A stretch of 64,000 nt of DNA, from positions 42,286-106,285 of the forward strand of contig CANQCL010000007.1 in NCBI GenBank assembly GCA_947589215.1, written 5' to 3'. Below are positions 26,521 through 37,500 of the stretch, piece after piece; position 1 is the stretch's first letter, and each line of letters starts with the position of its first letter. The stretch is from an uncultured Clostridia bacterium. Lineage in GTDB: Bacteria; Bacillota; Clostridia; Oscillospirales; Ruminococcaceae. The position numbers and the translations under genes were made by a program. Under the pieces are notes generated by a model. It was not told where the DNA came from. It was given only the letters and a program-made list of their open reading frames with translations, and made no database searches.

Positions 26521-26552
26521 ACGCCTTTAGCAGTTTGCTAGAGGCGTTTTTT
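26521..26552 (+). terminator. Terminator of the pdaA-like gene
   Basis: ACGCCTTTAGCA and TGCTAGAGGCGT form a stem followed by six T. Confidence 0.88.
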
Positions 26553-26652
26553 GTATTTCAAACTCATAGTATTTTTGGTTTTTAATTTTTGCCAATCATA
26601 TTTGTTCTCGTTTTTAATATAATTTAATTAAGTATAAAAAGGAGGACAAACA

Positions 26653-27933
26653 TTGAATAGAAAAAGAAAGATTAATATTTTACCTTTACTTATGATTTTA
26701 CTGCTGTTTTTGTGTTCTTGTAAAAAGAACATGCATATGGAGACATTTGAGGTAAGAAACGAAGGGGTGTCTCTTAATGAAGATATAAGAAAACAGATAA
26801 GCGGAAACAGTTCAGAATCAGAACAGAATACTCAAAATAACGAAAGCAAATACAAGCCTTTGAACTATGATGAGCAAAAGGCAATTTGGTTTTCTTACAT
26901 TGACCTTGCTGAATTCATCTCCGGCAAATCCAAATCAGAATTCAAAGCTTCAATCAGCGCTGCGCTTGAAAACGTAAGCAAAGCGGGCTTTAACACGGTT
27001 TATATTCACGTAAGAGCATTTGAGGATGCATTTTACAAGTCAGAATTATTCCCTAAAACATCGTATCTGGGAACACATACATACGACCCTTTAAGGATAA
27101 TAATTTCAAAGGCACATAAGTTAAATCTGTCAGTACACGCATGGATAAATCCCTTCAGATGCTCAAATGTTGAAACTATTGAATCGATTGATGAAAAATA
27201 CACAATTAAAAAGTGGTATAACGATATAGAAAAGAACGGTACATACATTAATAGTGTAGATGACGACGAGCATATGTGGCTTAACCCTGCGTACGAAGAC
27301 GTAAGACAGCTTGTAGCAGACGGAGCAGTCGAAATCGTTAATAATTATAAAGTTGACGGAATACACTTTGACGACTATTTTTATCCTACTACTGACAAAA
27401 GCTTTGATAAATCGGCATTTGAGGCATCTGGTGAAGAAAATCTTTCAGAATGGCGTATTGAAAACATCAACAAAATGGTTAAACTTGTTTATGAGTCTAT
27501 AAAACAGATAAATCAAGAAGTTGTATTTGGAATATCCCCTCAGGGTAATATTGAAAATGATTATCAGCTTCAGTTTGCAGACGTTAAGACTTGGTGCAGT
27601 AAAGACGGTTATGTTGATTATATAACGCCTCAAGTTTACTATGGATATTCAAGCACATGCCCGTACCTAGAAACTATAAAGAGATGGGATAAAATTAAAA
27701 CAAATAAGAACGTAAATCTTGTAATTGGTCTTGCAGAATACAAAGTAATATCAGAAGACGAATACATAAACAATAAGGGTATAATTGCGGAGCAGATAAA
27801 AGATGCAAAGGAATTATCAAATTACAGCGGAGTTGCATTATACAATTATAAAAATCTGTTTACGGCTGAGGACAAGTTTTCAGAGAGAGTAGAAGCAGAG
27901 TATGCTTCTATCATAAAAGAATTGTCAGACTAA
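26653..27933 (+). CDS. GHL10-family (glycosyl hydrolase-like) lipoprotein
   Basis: This 426-residue protein has signal MNRKRKINILPLLMILLLFLCSC ending in a lipobox cysteine, a low-complexity linker to residue ~75, then a TIM-barrel GHL10/DUF187 domain: AIWFSYIDLAEF, GFNTVYIHVRAFEDAFYKS, LSVHAWINPFR, VDGIHFDDYFYPT and FGISPQGNI. Such proteins act on cell-surface glycans. The start is TTG at 26653, supported by GGAGG 7 bases upstream and an immediate signal peptide. It follows the PdaA-like gene, another envelope lipoprotein, but with its own terminator between. Confidence 0.85.
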   Translation: MNRKRKINILPLLMILLLFLCSCKKNMHMETFEVRNEGVSLNEDIRKQISGNSSESEQNTQNNESKYKPLNYDEQKAIWFSYIDLAEFISGKSKSEFKASISAALENVSKAGFNTVYIHVRAFEDAFYKSELFPKTSYLGTHTYDPLRIIISKAHKLNLSVHAWINPFRCSNVETIESIDEKYTIKKWYNDIEKNGTYINSVDDDEHMWLNPAYEDVRQLVADGAVEIVNNYKVDGIHFDDYFYPTTDKSFDKSAFEASGEENLSEWRIENINKMVKLVYESIKQINQEVVFGISPQGNIENDYQLQFADVKTWCSKDGYVDYITPQVYYGYSSTCPYLETIKRWDKIKTNKNVNLVIGLAEYKVISEDEYINNKGIIAEQIKDAKELSNYSGVALYNYKNLFTAEDKFSERVEAEYASIIKELSD

Positions 27934-28075
27934 TAAGAAAAATCAAGAATATTCACTCTGCGAGATAATGAAAAGCAAAAGAAGAAAAACAGAAAGTATA
28001 GAAACAATTCTCATTATTAAGTATAAACTATTTTTTATTTAGAAAATTTATATTTACTTTTTAAGTACTTTATGG

Positions 28076-28081
28076 TATACT
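28076..28081 (+). promoter_or_regulatory. Extended -10 promoter ahead of pyrH
   Basis: TGG-TATACT (TG at 28073-28074, box at 28076-28081) is an extended -10 site with no clear -35, 37 bp before the pyrH GTG. The remaining spacer 27934-28072 is A-rich with nothing else recognised. Confidence 0.55.
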
Positions 28082-28117
28082 GTTAAATAATAAAATAAGA
28101 ACAAAGGATGTGTTCCG

Positions 28118-28825
28118 GTGAGACCGAAATATAACAGGATTCTTTTGAAGCTGAGCGGGGAGGCATTAGCAGGCGATAAGCAGATGGGTCTGAGTTACGA
28201 TGTAATAAACTCATTCGGCAGAGCAATCAAAAAGTGCGTCGATGCAGGCGTTGAAGTCGGTATAGTGGTCGGCGGAGGAAATTTCTGGAGAGGGCGTTCA
28301 AGCGGCGCTATGGACAGAACAAGGGCTGACCATATAGGAATGTTGGCTACAGCTATGAATGCTCTTGCGGTTGCGGACGGTTTAGAAAACTGCGGATTAG
28401 AGGTAAGGGTTCAGACAGCAATATCAATGCCTCAAGTAGCGGAGCCTTATATTAGAAACCGTGCTATGCGACATTTTGAAAAGGGTAGAGTAGTTATATT
28501 CGGCTGCGGAACTGGAAATCCGTTTTTCTCAACAGACACAGCGGCGGCATTGAGAGCTGCTGAAATTGAGGCAGATATATTTTTCAAGGCAACAATGGTC
28601 GACGGAGTGTATGATAAGGATCCGCATAAGTTTAAAGACGCAGTAAAGTACGACGAGCTTTCGTTTGATGAGATTTTGTCTAAGGGCTTAAAGGTGATGG
28701 ATTCTACTGCGGCGGCAATGTGTAAGGATAACGATATACCGATTTATGTGTTCGATTTAGCTGATCCTGAGAACATATACAGAGCGTGTATGGGTGAATC
28801 TGTCGGCACAAAGGTAACGAACTGA
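28118..28825 (+). CDS. pyrH: UMP kinase
   Basis: This 235-residue amino-acid-kinase-fold enzyme phosphorylates UMP to UDP. Signatures are [44 protein letters not shown] and [13 protein letters not shown]. The start is GTG at 28118 with AAAGGATG 7 bases ahead. It opens the conserved pyrH-frr-uppS-cdsA-dxr-rseP-ispG-polC run. Confidence 0.97.
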   Translation: MRPKYNRILLKLSGEALAGDKQMGLSYDVINSFGRAIKKCVDAGVEVGIVVGGGNFWRGRSSGAMDRTRADHIGMLATAMNALAVADGLENCGLEVRVQTAISMPQVAEPYIRNRAMRHFEKGRVVIFGCGTGNPFFSTDTAAALRAAEIEADIFFKATMVDGVYDKDPHKFKDAVKYDELSFDEILSKGLKVMDSTAAAMCKDNDIPIYVFDLADPENIYRACMGESVGTKVTN

Positions 28826-28866
28826 GAGTAGTGCTTAATAAAAATTTAACATAAAGGAGAATTCAT

Positions 28867-29421
28867 ATGAAAGAAGTATTAAATAAAGCTGAGGAAAAGA
28901 TGAACAAGACTGTAAACAGTTTGAAAAATGAGTTCGCTTCCATCAGAGCAGGAAGGGCCAACCCTTCGGTATTGGACAAGGTGTTGGTAGATTATTACGG
29001 AACACCTACGCCTGTAAATCAAATGGCGGCAGTTTCGGTTTCAGAAGCAAGGGTATTGGTTATACAGCCTTGGGATAAAAGTCTTATCAAGGCTATTGAA
29101 AAGGCAATTCAAGCGTCTGATATCGGAATCAATCCTTCAAATGACGGCAGCGTTATAAGGCTTACATTCCCTCAGCTTACAGAGGACAGGAGAAAGGAAA
29201 TCGTAAAGGATTTGAAAAAGTACGGCGAGGAGGCAAAGGTTGCAATACGTTCTGCCCGCCGTGACGCTAACGATAAGCTAAAAGCTAAGAAGAAAAACTC
29301 CGAGCTTACTGAGGACGATCTAAAAAATGGCGAGGATAAAACTCAAAAGCTGACCGATAAATTCACAAAAATTATAGACGAAGTAGTTGCTGAAAAGGAA
29401 AAGGAAGTATTATCTATCTAG
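28867..29421 (+). CDS. frr: Ribosome recycling factor
   Basis: This 184-residue protein has the complete RRF pattern: MNKTVNSLKNEFASIRAGRANPSVLD, the hinge and the C-terminal RRDANDKLKAKKKNSELTEDD helix. It splits post-termination ribosomes with EF-G. AAAGGAG lies ahead of the ATG, and it is 41 bp after pyrH. Confidence 0.97.
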   Translation: MKEVLNKAEEKMNKTVNSLKNEFASIRAGRANPSVLDKVLVDYYGTPTPVNQMAAVSVSEARVLVIQPWDKSLIKAIEKAIQASDIGINPSNDGSVIRLTFPQLTEDRRKEIVKDLKKYGEEAKVAIRSARRDANDKLKAKKKNSELTEDDLKNGEDKTQKLTDKFTKIIDEVVAEKEKEVLSI

Positions 29422-29458
29422 CGAGGACAGCGTTCTGACTTTATCGGAGGTTTAAAGT

Positions 29459-30190
29459 GTGGCAGTGAGCAGTAAAAAAGGTGACAAAAGTGATATTTTA
29501 GTGCCGGCGCATATTGGCGTTATAATGGATGGAAACGGCAGATGGGCTAAAAAGCGTCTTTTTCCGAGAAAGTTTGGGCATAGAGAGGGCGCAAAGACTT
29601 TCAAGAAGATAGCTTTGGCTGGCAAAGAAATGGGCGTTAAGTATATGACGTTCTATGCTTTTTCAACTGAGAACTGGAAGCGTCCTAAGGACGAAGTCGA
29701 TGCAATAATGAAGCTTTTTGAGGATTATCTTGATGATGTTTCTTCCTTTGAGAAAGAGAATATTAGGTTGATTTTTATTGGAGACAGGTCAAGACTTTCT
29801 CAGAATTTAAGGGATAAGATGAAACACGCAGAGGATATTTCACGAGATTTTGATTCGATGACTGTAATATTGGCAGTAAATTACGGCGGTCAGAGTGAGA
29901 TATGCAAAAGCGTCAGGGAAATTGCAAAGATGATAAAAAACGATGAGCTTGATATTGACGACATAGATGAAAAGCTTATAGAGGATAACCTTTATACCAG
30001 AGACATTCCCCCTGTTGACTTGATAATACGTCCAAGCGGAGAAATGAGACTTTCAAATTTCCTTATATGGCAGTCGGCGTATGCAGAGTATTATTTTACC
30101 GATATTCTGTGGCCTGATTTCAAAGAAAAGGATCTGGCGGACGCTATAAAGGCTTTCAGCGACCGCAGCAGAAGATTTGGAGGAATATAA
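29459..30190 (+). CDS. uppS: Isoprenyl diphosphate synthase (undecaprenyl type)
   Basis: This 243-residue cis-prenyltransferase makes the lipid carrier for cell-wall synthesis. The catalytic Asp is in IMDGNGRWAKKR; FYAFSTENWKRP, NYGGQSEI and the RPSGEMRLSNFLIWQ block complete the family. The start is GTG at 29459 with CGGAGG 8 bases ahead. cdsA begins on the base after its stop codon. Confidence 0.95.
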   Translation: MAVSSKKGDKSDILVPAHIGVIMDGNGRWAKKRLFPRKFGHREGAKTFKKIALAGKEMGVKYMTFYAFSTENWKRPKDEVDAIMKLFEDYLDDVSSFEKENIRLIFIGDRSRLSQNLRDKMKHAEDISRDFDSMTVILAVNYGGQSEICKSVREIAKMIKNDELDIDDIDEKLIEDNLYTRDIPPVDLIIRPSGEMRLSNFLIWQSAYAEYYFTDILWPDFKEKDLADAIKAFSDRSRRFGGI

Positions 30191-31012
30191 ATGCTGACGA
30201 GAATTGTTTCTGCCGCTGTGGCTATAGTAATTGCAGTCATAGTGCTTTGCTTTCACAATACTATAGTGCTTAATATCGCTGTAGCGGCTCTTATTGAGAT
30301 AGCTTTGTTTGAGCTTTTCAGAGCAGAGGACTGTTTGAAATTTAAGGTATCTCAGGTTTTATGTTATGTCTTTGCACTTTCAATTCCGTTTTCAAATTAT
30401 CTTTTAAAGCTGGATGAAAACATAATGTATTATATTACCGCTGTGTTTTTACTCTTGATGTTTATAGCTTTTCTTGGATATTATAAAACAATGAGGTATG
30501 AAAAGCTGGCATTTATGATTTTTGTTTCATTCTTTGTTTCTGTATCTATGTCATCATTGCTTTACTTGAACAGAACAGGCGGAAAGCACGGACTGTTCTA
30601 TGTTATAATTACCCTGTGCGGCGCATGGCTTGCCGACAGCGGAGCTTATTTTGCAGGAACATTTTTCGGCAGGCATAAGCTTTGTCCGAACATAAGCCCA
30701 AAGAAAACTGTTGAGGGCTTAGTTGGCGGAGTTATAACAAACGGACTTATTTTAGTTATTCTGGGCTTTGGGTATTCTAAGATTGCTGATATAGTTGTAA
30801 ATTATATTGCTTTGTTTGTTCTTGGAATGATTTGTGCTTTACTTGGACTTGTAGGTGATTTGACAGCATCGCTTTTAAAAAGACAGACGGGTATTAAGGA
30901 TTACGGAAATATTATGCCCGGTCACGGAGGAGTTATGGACAGGTTTGACAGCGTGTTGTTTGTTGCTCCGTTTATGACTGTTGCACTCAGCATCATTAAT
31001 ATTATTAAGTAA
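30191..31012 (+). CDS. cdsA: Phosphatidate cytidylyltransferase
   Basis: This 273-residue polytopic membrane enzyme makes CDP-diacylglycerol for phospholipid synthesis. The C-terminal signature GDLTASLLKRQTGIKDYGNIMPGHGGVMDRFDS contains the conserved metal and substrate residues; about eight hydrophobic segments are seen. It is adjacent to uppS with no gap, using a GGAGG site inside the uppS end. Confidence 0.95.
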   Translation: MLTRIVSAAVAIVIAVIVLCFHNTIVLNIAVAALIEIALFELFRAEDCLKFKVSQVLCYVFALSIPFSNYLLKLDENIMYYITAVFLLLMFIAFLGYYKTMRYEKLAFMIFVSFFVSVSMSSLLYLNRTGGKHGLFYVIITLCGAWLADSGAYFAGTFFGRHKLCPNISPKKTVEGLVGGVITNGLILVILGFGYSKIADIVVNYIALFVLGMICALLGLVGDLTASLLKRQTGIKDYGNIMPGHGGVMDRFDSVLFVAPFMTVALSIINIIK

Positions 31013-31019
31013 AATACGA

Positions 31020-31047
31020 TAGGGGCAAGCTGATATGCTTACCCCTA
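31020..31047 (+). other. Hairpin between cdsA and dxr
   Basis: TAGGGGCAAGC and GCTTACCCCTA pair with one mismatch. No T-run follows, so it is probably a processing or stability element rather than a full terminator. Confidence 0.5.
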
Positions 31048-31096
31048 TTGAGTGTTTAATAAGGTTTTTTGAATAAAAGTATAGAAGATTAATTAT

Positions 31097-31136
31097 GGGA
31101 GGTATGCTCTAAGAGAGCATTGACAATAAGGTAATG
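31097..31136 (+). promoter_or_regulatory. GGGAGG-hairpin-ATG translation start of dxr
   Basis: GGGAGG (31097-31102) is followed by a 7-bp hairpin ATGCTCT-AAG-AGAGCAT (31104-31120), then an A-rich stretch with a weak AAGG just before ATG 31134. The strong site is 31 bases from the start and needs the hairpin to be brought close. Confidence 0.5.
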
Positions 31137-32273
31137 AAAACCATATCTGTTTTAGGATCTACGGGTTCTATTGGAACTCAGGCATTAGATATTGCAAGAC
31201 TGCATAAAATTAATATAAAAGCTCTGGCGGCAAACAGAAATGTATCTCTTTTGACTAAGCAGGCAAAAGAATTTAATGTTGAGTATGTTTGCATTTATGA
31301 TAAGGAGAAATATAAAGAGCTTAAAGAAAATTTTATAGGTACAAAAGTAAAAGCCCTCTGCGGAATGGAGGGGCTTTGTGAAATAGCGGTACTTGACGGA
31401 GTAGACATACTGCTCAATTCGGTAGTTGGAATTGTGGGGCTTAAGCCTACCCTTGAAGCGATTGAAAAAGGCGTTGATATTGCCTTAGCAAATAAAGAAA
31501 CGCTTGTCACAGGCGGTAAGCTTGTAATTGACAAGTCTACTCAAAAGGGAGTTAAAATTCTCCCTGTTGACAGCGAACATTCAGCGATATTTCAGTGTCT
31601 TCAGGGCAACGAAATGAATGAGATAAACAAAATAATTCTTACAGCGTCCGGCGGACCGTTTTTCGGATTTTCTAAAAACGAGCTTGAAAATGTAAGCGTT
31701 GAACAGGCGCTTGATCACCCAAACTGGTCGATGGGAAATAAAATCACCATTGACTCTGCTACACTTATGAACAAGGGACTTGAATTTATTGAAGCAATGT
31801 GGCTTTTTGACTTAAAGCCAGAGCAGATTGAAATAGTAGTTCACAGGGAGAGCGTTATACATTCCGCAGTTGAGTATAAAGACGGCTCTGTTATTGCTCA
31901 GATGGGAGTGCCTGATATGAGACTTCCCATTCAGTATGCTTTGCTTTATCCTAAAAGACTTCATTGTAAGGAAAAAGCGTTGTCGCTTACCGATTACGGA
32001 ACGCTATCATTTTCAAAGCCTGATTATGAAACCTTCGACTGTCTCAGAGCATGTAAAAAAGCCATAACAATAGGAGGGTCTATGCCTGCTGTTGTAAACG
32101 GAGCTAATGAGAAGGCGGTTGAGTTGTTTTTAAATAGAAGAATTTCTTTTCTGCAAATCGGTGAGCTTGTAACTTCTGCTTTAGAAAGTATAAAGTCTTG
32201 TGAGGTAACCTGCTTAGAGGACGTGTTACAGGCTGATAAAACGGCAAGAGAATTTGTTTTAAGTAAAATATAA
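31134..32273 (+). CDS. dxr: 1-deoxy-D-xylulose 5-phosphate reductoisomerase
   Basis: This 379-residue enzyme converts DXP to MEP, the committed step of the non-mevalonate pathway. The NADPH motif is GSTGSIGTQ, the metal site lies in LPVDSEHSAIFQ, and the flexible loop SASGGPFFG-type block reads TASGGPFFGF. NKGLEFIEAMWLF is typical. It is located with uppS, rseP and ispG, as in most Firmicutes. Confidence 0.96.
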   Translation: MKTISVLGSTGSIGTQALDIARLHKINIKALAANRNVSLLTKQAKEFNVEYVCIYDKEKYKELKENFIGTKVKALCGMEGLCEIAVLDGVDILLNSVVGIVGLKPTLEAIEKGVDIALANKETLVTGGKLVIDKSTQKGVKILPVDSEHSAIFQCLQGNEMNEINKIILTASGGPFFGFSKNELENVSVEQALDHPNWSMGNKITIDSATLMNKGLEFIEAMWLFDLKPEQIEIVVHRESVIHSAVEYKDGSVIAQMGVPDMRLPIQYALLYPKRLHCKEKALSLTDYGTLSFSKPDYETFDCLRACKKAITIGGSMPAVVNGANEKAVELFLNRRISFLQIGELVTSALESIKSCEVTCLEDVLQADKTAREFVLSKI

Positions 32274-32293
32274 TTATCTATTGTGAGGTTCAG

Positions 32294-33355
32294 ATGGTTG
32301 GTATAATAATAGCAATAATAGTATTCGGAATAATAATTATAGTTCACGAGTTTGGACATTTTATCGCCGCAAAAAAAAGCGGAGTGAGAGTAAATGAATT
32401 TGCAATAGGTATGGGTCCGAAGCTTTTTTCAAAGCAGTATGGTGAAACAAAATATTCTCTGAGACTTCTCCCTATAGGCGGTTATTGCTCAATGGAGGGT
32501 GAGGATAAATCCAGCGAAGATGACAGAGCATTTTGCAAAAAGAGCGTTACAAAGAGAATTATTATTGTCGCTGCTGGCGCTTTGATGAATTTGGTACTAG
32601 GTTTTATCTTTATTGTAATAATGACTTCAATGAACGACACCTACGCAGGCACTACAATTTCGTGGTTTGAGGATAATGCGTCTTCTCATGCAAGCGGACT
32701 TCAAATAGGAGACAGAGTAATTAATGTAAACGGTATGCACATTTTTACCGATACTGACTTTGCATATCAGCTACAATCCGATAAGGACGGAGTTTTTGAT
32801 ATGACGGTTATTAGAGACGGAGAGAAAAAAGAGCTTAAAGATATCAAGTTTTCAATGAGCGAGAATGATAACGGCAAAAAAACAAGCAGTTTGCATATTG
32901 ATTTTAAGGTTGAGCCGATTGAGAGAAGTATAAGAAGCATAGCGTCTCAGTCGTGGAGGAGAAGTGTTTCATATGCAAGACTTATATGGGTATCACTAGG
33001 CGACCTGCTGACAGGGCAGTATAAAATAAATGACTTATCCGGTCCTGTGGGAATCGTTTCAGCGATAAGCGATGTAGTTTCTAACGAAACGACAGATACA
33101 GGTATAAACTGGCAGGAACTTCTTCAAAATCTGTTTTCAATGGCGGCTCTTATTTCGATAAACGTCGGTATCTTCAATCTTCTTCCTCTTCCGGCTTTAG
33201 ACGGAGGTCGGCTTATCTTTTTAATAGTCGAGGGAATAAGAAGAAAACCTATAAGTCCAGAAAAAGAGGGAGCAGTGCATTTTGTGGGACTTGCGCTTTT
33301 GATGATGCTTATGCTTTATGTTACCTTTAATGATGTTGTTAAGCTAATAAACTGA
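32294..33355 (+). CDS. rseP: RseP-type site-2 intramembrane protease
   Basis: This 353-residue zinc metalloprotease has HEFGH at residues 18-22 in the first helix, a central PDZ domain (GLQIGDRVINVNGMHIFTDTDFAYQL) and the second metal motif FNLLPLPALDGGRLIF near the C-terminus. RseP/RasP cleaves anti-sigma factors and leftover signal peptides within the membrane. A sigma/anti-sigma fusion lies at 19.7-21 kb in this window, but linkage to it is only an inference. Confidence 0.94.
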   Translation: MVGIIIAIIVFGIIIIVHEFGHFIAAKKSGVRVNEFAIGMGPKLFSKQYGETKYSLRLLPIGGYCSMEGEDKSSEDDRAFCKKSVTKRIIIVAAGALMNLVLGFIFIVIMTSMNDTYAGTTISWFEDNASSHASGLQIGDRVINVNGMHIFTDTDFAYQLQSDKDGVFDMTVIRDGEKKELKDIKFSMSENDNGKKTSSLHIDFKVEPIERSIRSIASQSWRRSVSYARLIWVSLGDLLTGQYKINDLSGPVGIVSAISDVVSNETTDTGINWQELLQNLFSMAALISINVGIFNLLPLPALDGGRLIFLIVEGIRRKPISPEKEGAVHFVGLALLMMLMLYVTFNDVVKLIN

Positions 33356-33404
33356 CAGGATACAAAATTAAACAGAAGAATCGCTCTTTGGGGGTATTTA
33401 ATAA

Positions 33405-34445
33405 ATGAATAGAAAATGCAAGCTTGTTAAGGTGGGTGATTATTGCTTTGACGGCAAGAAAATATATATACAGTCTATGCTTAATGTACCTGCTGAGGAT
33501 ATTAAAGGAAACGTTGAGCAGGCGGCAGAGCTTGAAAAGGCAGGGTGTGAAATTATCCGCGCGGCAATACCTAATATGAATGCTGTCAAGCTTATTCCTG
33601 CAATTAAAAACGCTGTAGATATTCCTCTGGTTGCCGATATTCACTTTGATTACAAGCTTGCAATAGAAGCGGTAAACGCAGGAGTTGACAAGATAAGAAT
33701 AAATCCTGGAAATATCGGCGGAATGGTTAATGTTAAGGCGGTTGCTAAGGCTTGCAAATCTAGGGGGATTCCTATTAGGATAGGAGTTAATTCAGGCTCG
33801 CTTGAAAAGGAGCTTCTTGACAAATACGGCTCGCCAACGCCTAAGGCTTTGGTGGAAAGCGCTCTAGGTCACGTTAAAATGCTGGAAGCGGCAGACTTTG
33901 ACGACATAGTAATATCGATAAAATCTTCTGATGTTAAGACTATGATCTCAGCTTACAGACTTTTAGCTGAGAAATGCAATTATCCGCTTCATTTAGGAGT
34001 TACTGAGGCGGGTACAGAGCGAATGGGTCTTATAAAATCAGCGGTTGGGATAGGTTCGCTCTTACTTGACGGAATAGGAGAGACAATAAGAGTTTCGCTT
34101 ACAGATGACCCTGTTAAGGAAGTATACGCCGCAAAGGATATTCTAAAGGCAATAGGGAAAGGAAACGGTGTGAAAATTATTTCCTGCCCGACCTGCGGAA
34201 GAACGAAAATAGACTTGATTTCTTTGGCAAAAGAGGTTGAGGAACGTACAAAGGATATCGACAAAAATATAACAGTAGCTGTTATGGGTTGTGTTGTAAA
34301 CGGTCCGGGCGAAGCCAGAGAAGCAGATATAGGAATAGCAGGCGGAGACGGAAAAGCGGCGCTTTTTAAAAAAGGAGAAATGCTTTTTACAGTTGATGAG
34401 TCAAAGGCTCTGGACGCTTTGCTTTGTGAGATTGAAAAAATGTAA
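33405..34445 (+). CDS. ispG: 4-hydroxy-3-methylbut-2-enyl diphosphate synthase
   Basis: This 346-residue enzyme opens the cyclodiphosphate made by IspF. The N-terminal TIM barrel (SMLNVPAEDIKGNVEQ; GNIGGMVNVKAVAKACKSRGIPIRIGVNSGSLEK) is followed by the [4Fe-4S] domain with ISCPTCGRTKIDL and VMGCVVNGPGEAREADIGIAGG. GGGGG precedes the ATG. A small hairpin GTGTGG-GTTAAG-CCACAC (34452-34469) follows its stop. Confidence 0.95.
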   Translation: MNRKCKLVKVGDYCFDGKKIYIQSMLNVPAEDIKGNVEQAAELEKAGCEIIRAAIPNMNAVKLIPAIKNAVDIPLVADIHFDYKLAIEAVNAGVDKIRINPGNIGGMVNVKAVAKACKSRGIPIRIGVNSGSLEKELLDKYGSPTPKALVESALGHVKMLEAADFDDIVISIKSSDVKTMISAYRLLAEKCNYPLHLGVTEAGTERMGLIKSAVGIGSLLLDGIGETIRVSLTDDPVKEVYAAKDILKAIGKGNGVKIISCPTCGRTKIDLISLAKEVEERTKDIDKNITVAVMGCVVNGPGEAREADIGIAGGDGKAALFKKGEMLFTVDESKALDALLCEIEKM

Positions 34446-34475
34446 AAAATCGTGTGGGTTAAGCCACACAGAAAC

Positions 34476-34517
34476 GGAGGACAAGCCTGAAAATTCAGGT
34501 TATAACGTGAGAAAATG
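34476..34517 (+). promoter_or_regulatory. GGAGG-hairpin-ATG translation start of polC
   Basis: GGAGG (34476-34480) is 34 bases from the polC ATG (34515). Between them a hairpin CCTGA-AAAT-TCAGG (34486-34499) is centred in the gap. Only a weak GTGAG lies close to the ATG. Confidence 0.5.
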
Positions 34518-37500
34518 GAACAGCATTATATAAACAGCTTTTTTGAGGATTACAAGGATATAATACCAAACGATATTAGAAACGGAAGAATAATAAAGCT
34601 TACATTTGAAGAAAATTACAGCTTAATGAAGATAACCGCCGCATTTGATAGGCTAATTAGCTATGAAGCAGCAAGTAAATTTGAGAGAGATTTAAGGTCA
34701 GCACTTGAAATGTCTGAAATATGTTTAAGTATCAAATACACTCCCGATATGTTTTGCGTTGAATATTTCGGTGAACTTATTAAGTTTTTAAAGGATCACT
34801 TTACGGTAGTAAACGGATTTTTTGATGGCGCAGATGTTACATATGACGATAACAACAGCGAACTTAAAATCAATTTGAAATCGGGCGGATTCAGTCTTTT
34901 GCAGAAAGCAGGTATTGAAACTGCTTTGCCTGATTTGATTTACAAGTTATTTTCTAAAAAAGTAAAGGTCGTTTTTGCAGGAGTTCTTTCAACTGATAGG
35001 GAAGAACACGAGAAATATTATTCTGAAGCAATTTCAAATATCCCGTTGCCTGAGCCTGTAATTCAAAAAAAGACGCAGAAAGACTCTGAGAAAAAAGATT
35101 TTTCTGTGTATGATATAGATTTCGCTGACAGCTATTTAAACGGCAGAGGAGCAAAGCTTTTAATGGGTAAGGTTATTAAGCCTGCAAATAAGCTTCTTTC
35201 GATAAATGAGCTTAATATGAATATTGACAATGCTGTTATATGGGGCGACGTATTCGAAATAAACACAAAAGAGACAAAAACGGGAATGCTGATTGCAGTT
35301 GTTTACATAACTGATTATACAAATTCCTGCGCTGTAAAACTAATAGGTTCTCAGAACAGAAAAGCAAGGCTTCAAAAGGACAAGCTTGAAGCAATGCTGG
35401 GAGAAATTAAAAAGGGAACAACAATCGTTTTGACCGGCACACTCAGAGAAGATGACTATGACCACAAGGAATATTTAATTCCTAATGATATAATGACAAT
35501 TCACAGAAGTGTAAAAAAAGATAACAGTGAGGTAAAGCGTGTAGAGCTTCACTGTCATACGAATATGTCAGCAATGGACGCCGTATCGCCCGCTGATAAA
35601 ATTGTAAATAAGGCTTTCTCATGGGGACATAAGGCAATTGCCATTACTGATCACGGTGTAATGCAGGGCTGTCCGGACGCTATGTATGCGGTAGATAAAA
35701 TTAGAAAAGACGGCGGAGATTTTAAGCTTATTTACGGTATTGAAGCTTATCAGGTAAATAGTGATACATTGGATCAGAGCACTATTAAAAAACCATACCA
35801 TCAGATTATTTTGGCAAAGAACAAAACAGGACTTAAAAATCTCTACAAGCTTATATCAGATTCAAATTTGAAATATTTTTATAAAAGACCCAGAATTCCA
35901 AAGCAGGAGCTTATAAAGCACAGAGAGGGACTTCTTGTTGGAAGCGCCTGCGAAATGGGAGAGCTTATACAGAATTACTTGGCAGGAAAGTCTCATGAGG
36001 AACTGGCAGAAATAGCAAAATTTTATGACTATTTAGAGATTCAGCCAATAGGTAACAATAAGTTTATGCTCAGAAGCGACCGTGACGTTTATAAAAACAT
36101 AAAAACAGAGGAACAGCTTAAAGAAATAAACAAATTTGTTGTCGGACTTGGAGATGAGCTTGGAATACCTGTTGTTGCAACGGGAGATGTTCATTTTTTA
36201 GAGGAAGGAGACGCGACTTTCCGTGCAATTTTGCAGGCAGGACAGGGTTATCAAGACGCAGATATTCAAGCTCCGCTTTATCTTAAAACTACAGAAGAAA
36301 TGCTGGATGAGTTTACAGAGTATCTGGGAGAGGAAAAGGCATTTGAAGTCGTTGTAACAAATTCAAACAAAATTGCCGATATGACGGATCCTGAGCTTCG
36401 TGCTTTCCCAAAGGGAACGTTTACACCTCATATTGAGGGTGCAGAAGAGGAGCTTGCGGATATTTGTTGGAGTAAGGCAAAGGAAATCTACGGAGACCCT
36501 GTTCCGAAAATAGTTGGCGAAAGATTAACTCGTGAGCTTGACTCCATTATTAAGCACGGATTTGCCGTACTCTATATTATTGCGCAAAAGCTTGTAGCAA
36601 ACTCAGTTGAGAACGGCTATCAGGTAGGCTCAAGAGGCTCGGTAGGCTCGTCATTTGTTGCGTCTATGGCGGGCATATCAGAAGTAAATCCGCTTGTGCC
36701 GCATTATGTTTGTCCAAAATGTAAGAACAGTGAGTTTATAACCGACGGTACTGTCGGTTCCGGTTTTGACTTACCTCCAAAGGCGTGTCCAAAGTGCGGC
36801 ACCGTTATGAACCGTGACGGGCACGACATTCCGTTTGAGACTTTCTTAGGCTTTCACGGAGATAAATCTCCCGATATTGATTTAAACTTCTCGGGAGAGT
36901 ATCAATCGAGAGCGCATAAATATACCGAAGAACTTTTCGGTTCTGACCATGTTTTCAAGGCGGGAACTATATCGGGAGTTGCCAATAAAACTGCCTACGG
37001 ATATGTTATGAAGTATTTGGACGAGCGTGGAAGAAAGGCAAACCCTGCCGAAATTCAGAGGCTTGTAAACGGCTGTACGGGAATAAAGCGTACAACGGGA
37101 CAGCACCCGGGCGGAATGGTCGTTATTCCTGCTGATTACGAGGTTTATGACTTCACTCCGGTTCAGCATCCTGCTGAAAAAACCGACAGCGATATAGTTA
37201 CTACTCATTTTGATTTTAACTCGCTCCACGATACAATATTAAAGCTTGATGAGCTTGGTCACGATGTACCGACGCTGTATAAGCATCTCGAAGATATGAC
37301 AGGGTGTGAGGTTACAAAAATCCCTATGTCTGACGAAAAGGTGTATTCTCTGTTCACCTCTACTGAGGCGTTGGGCGTTAAGCCCGAACAGATTTTTGTA
37401 GAGACGGGAACTCTTGGAATACCTGAAATGGGAACTTCTTTTGTAATGCAAATGCTTTTAGACGCTAAACCTAAGAATTTCTCAGACCTTTTACAGATTT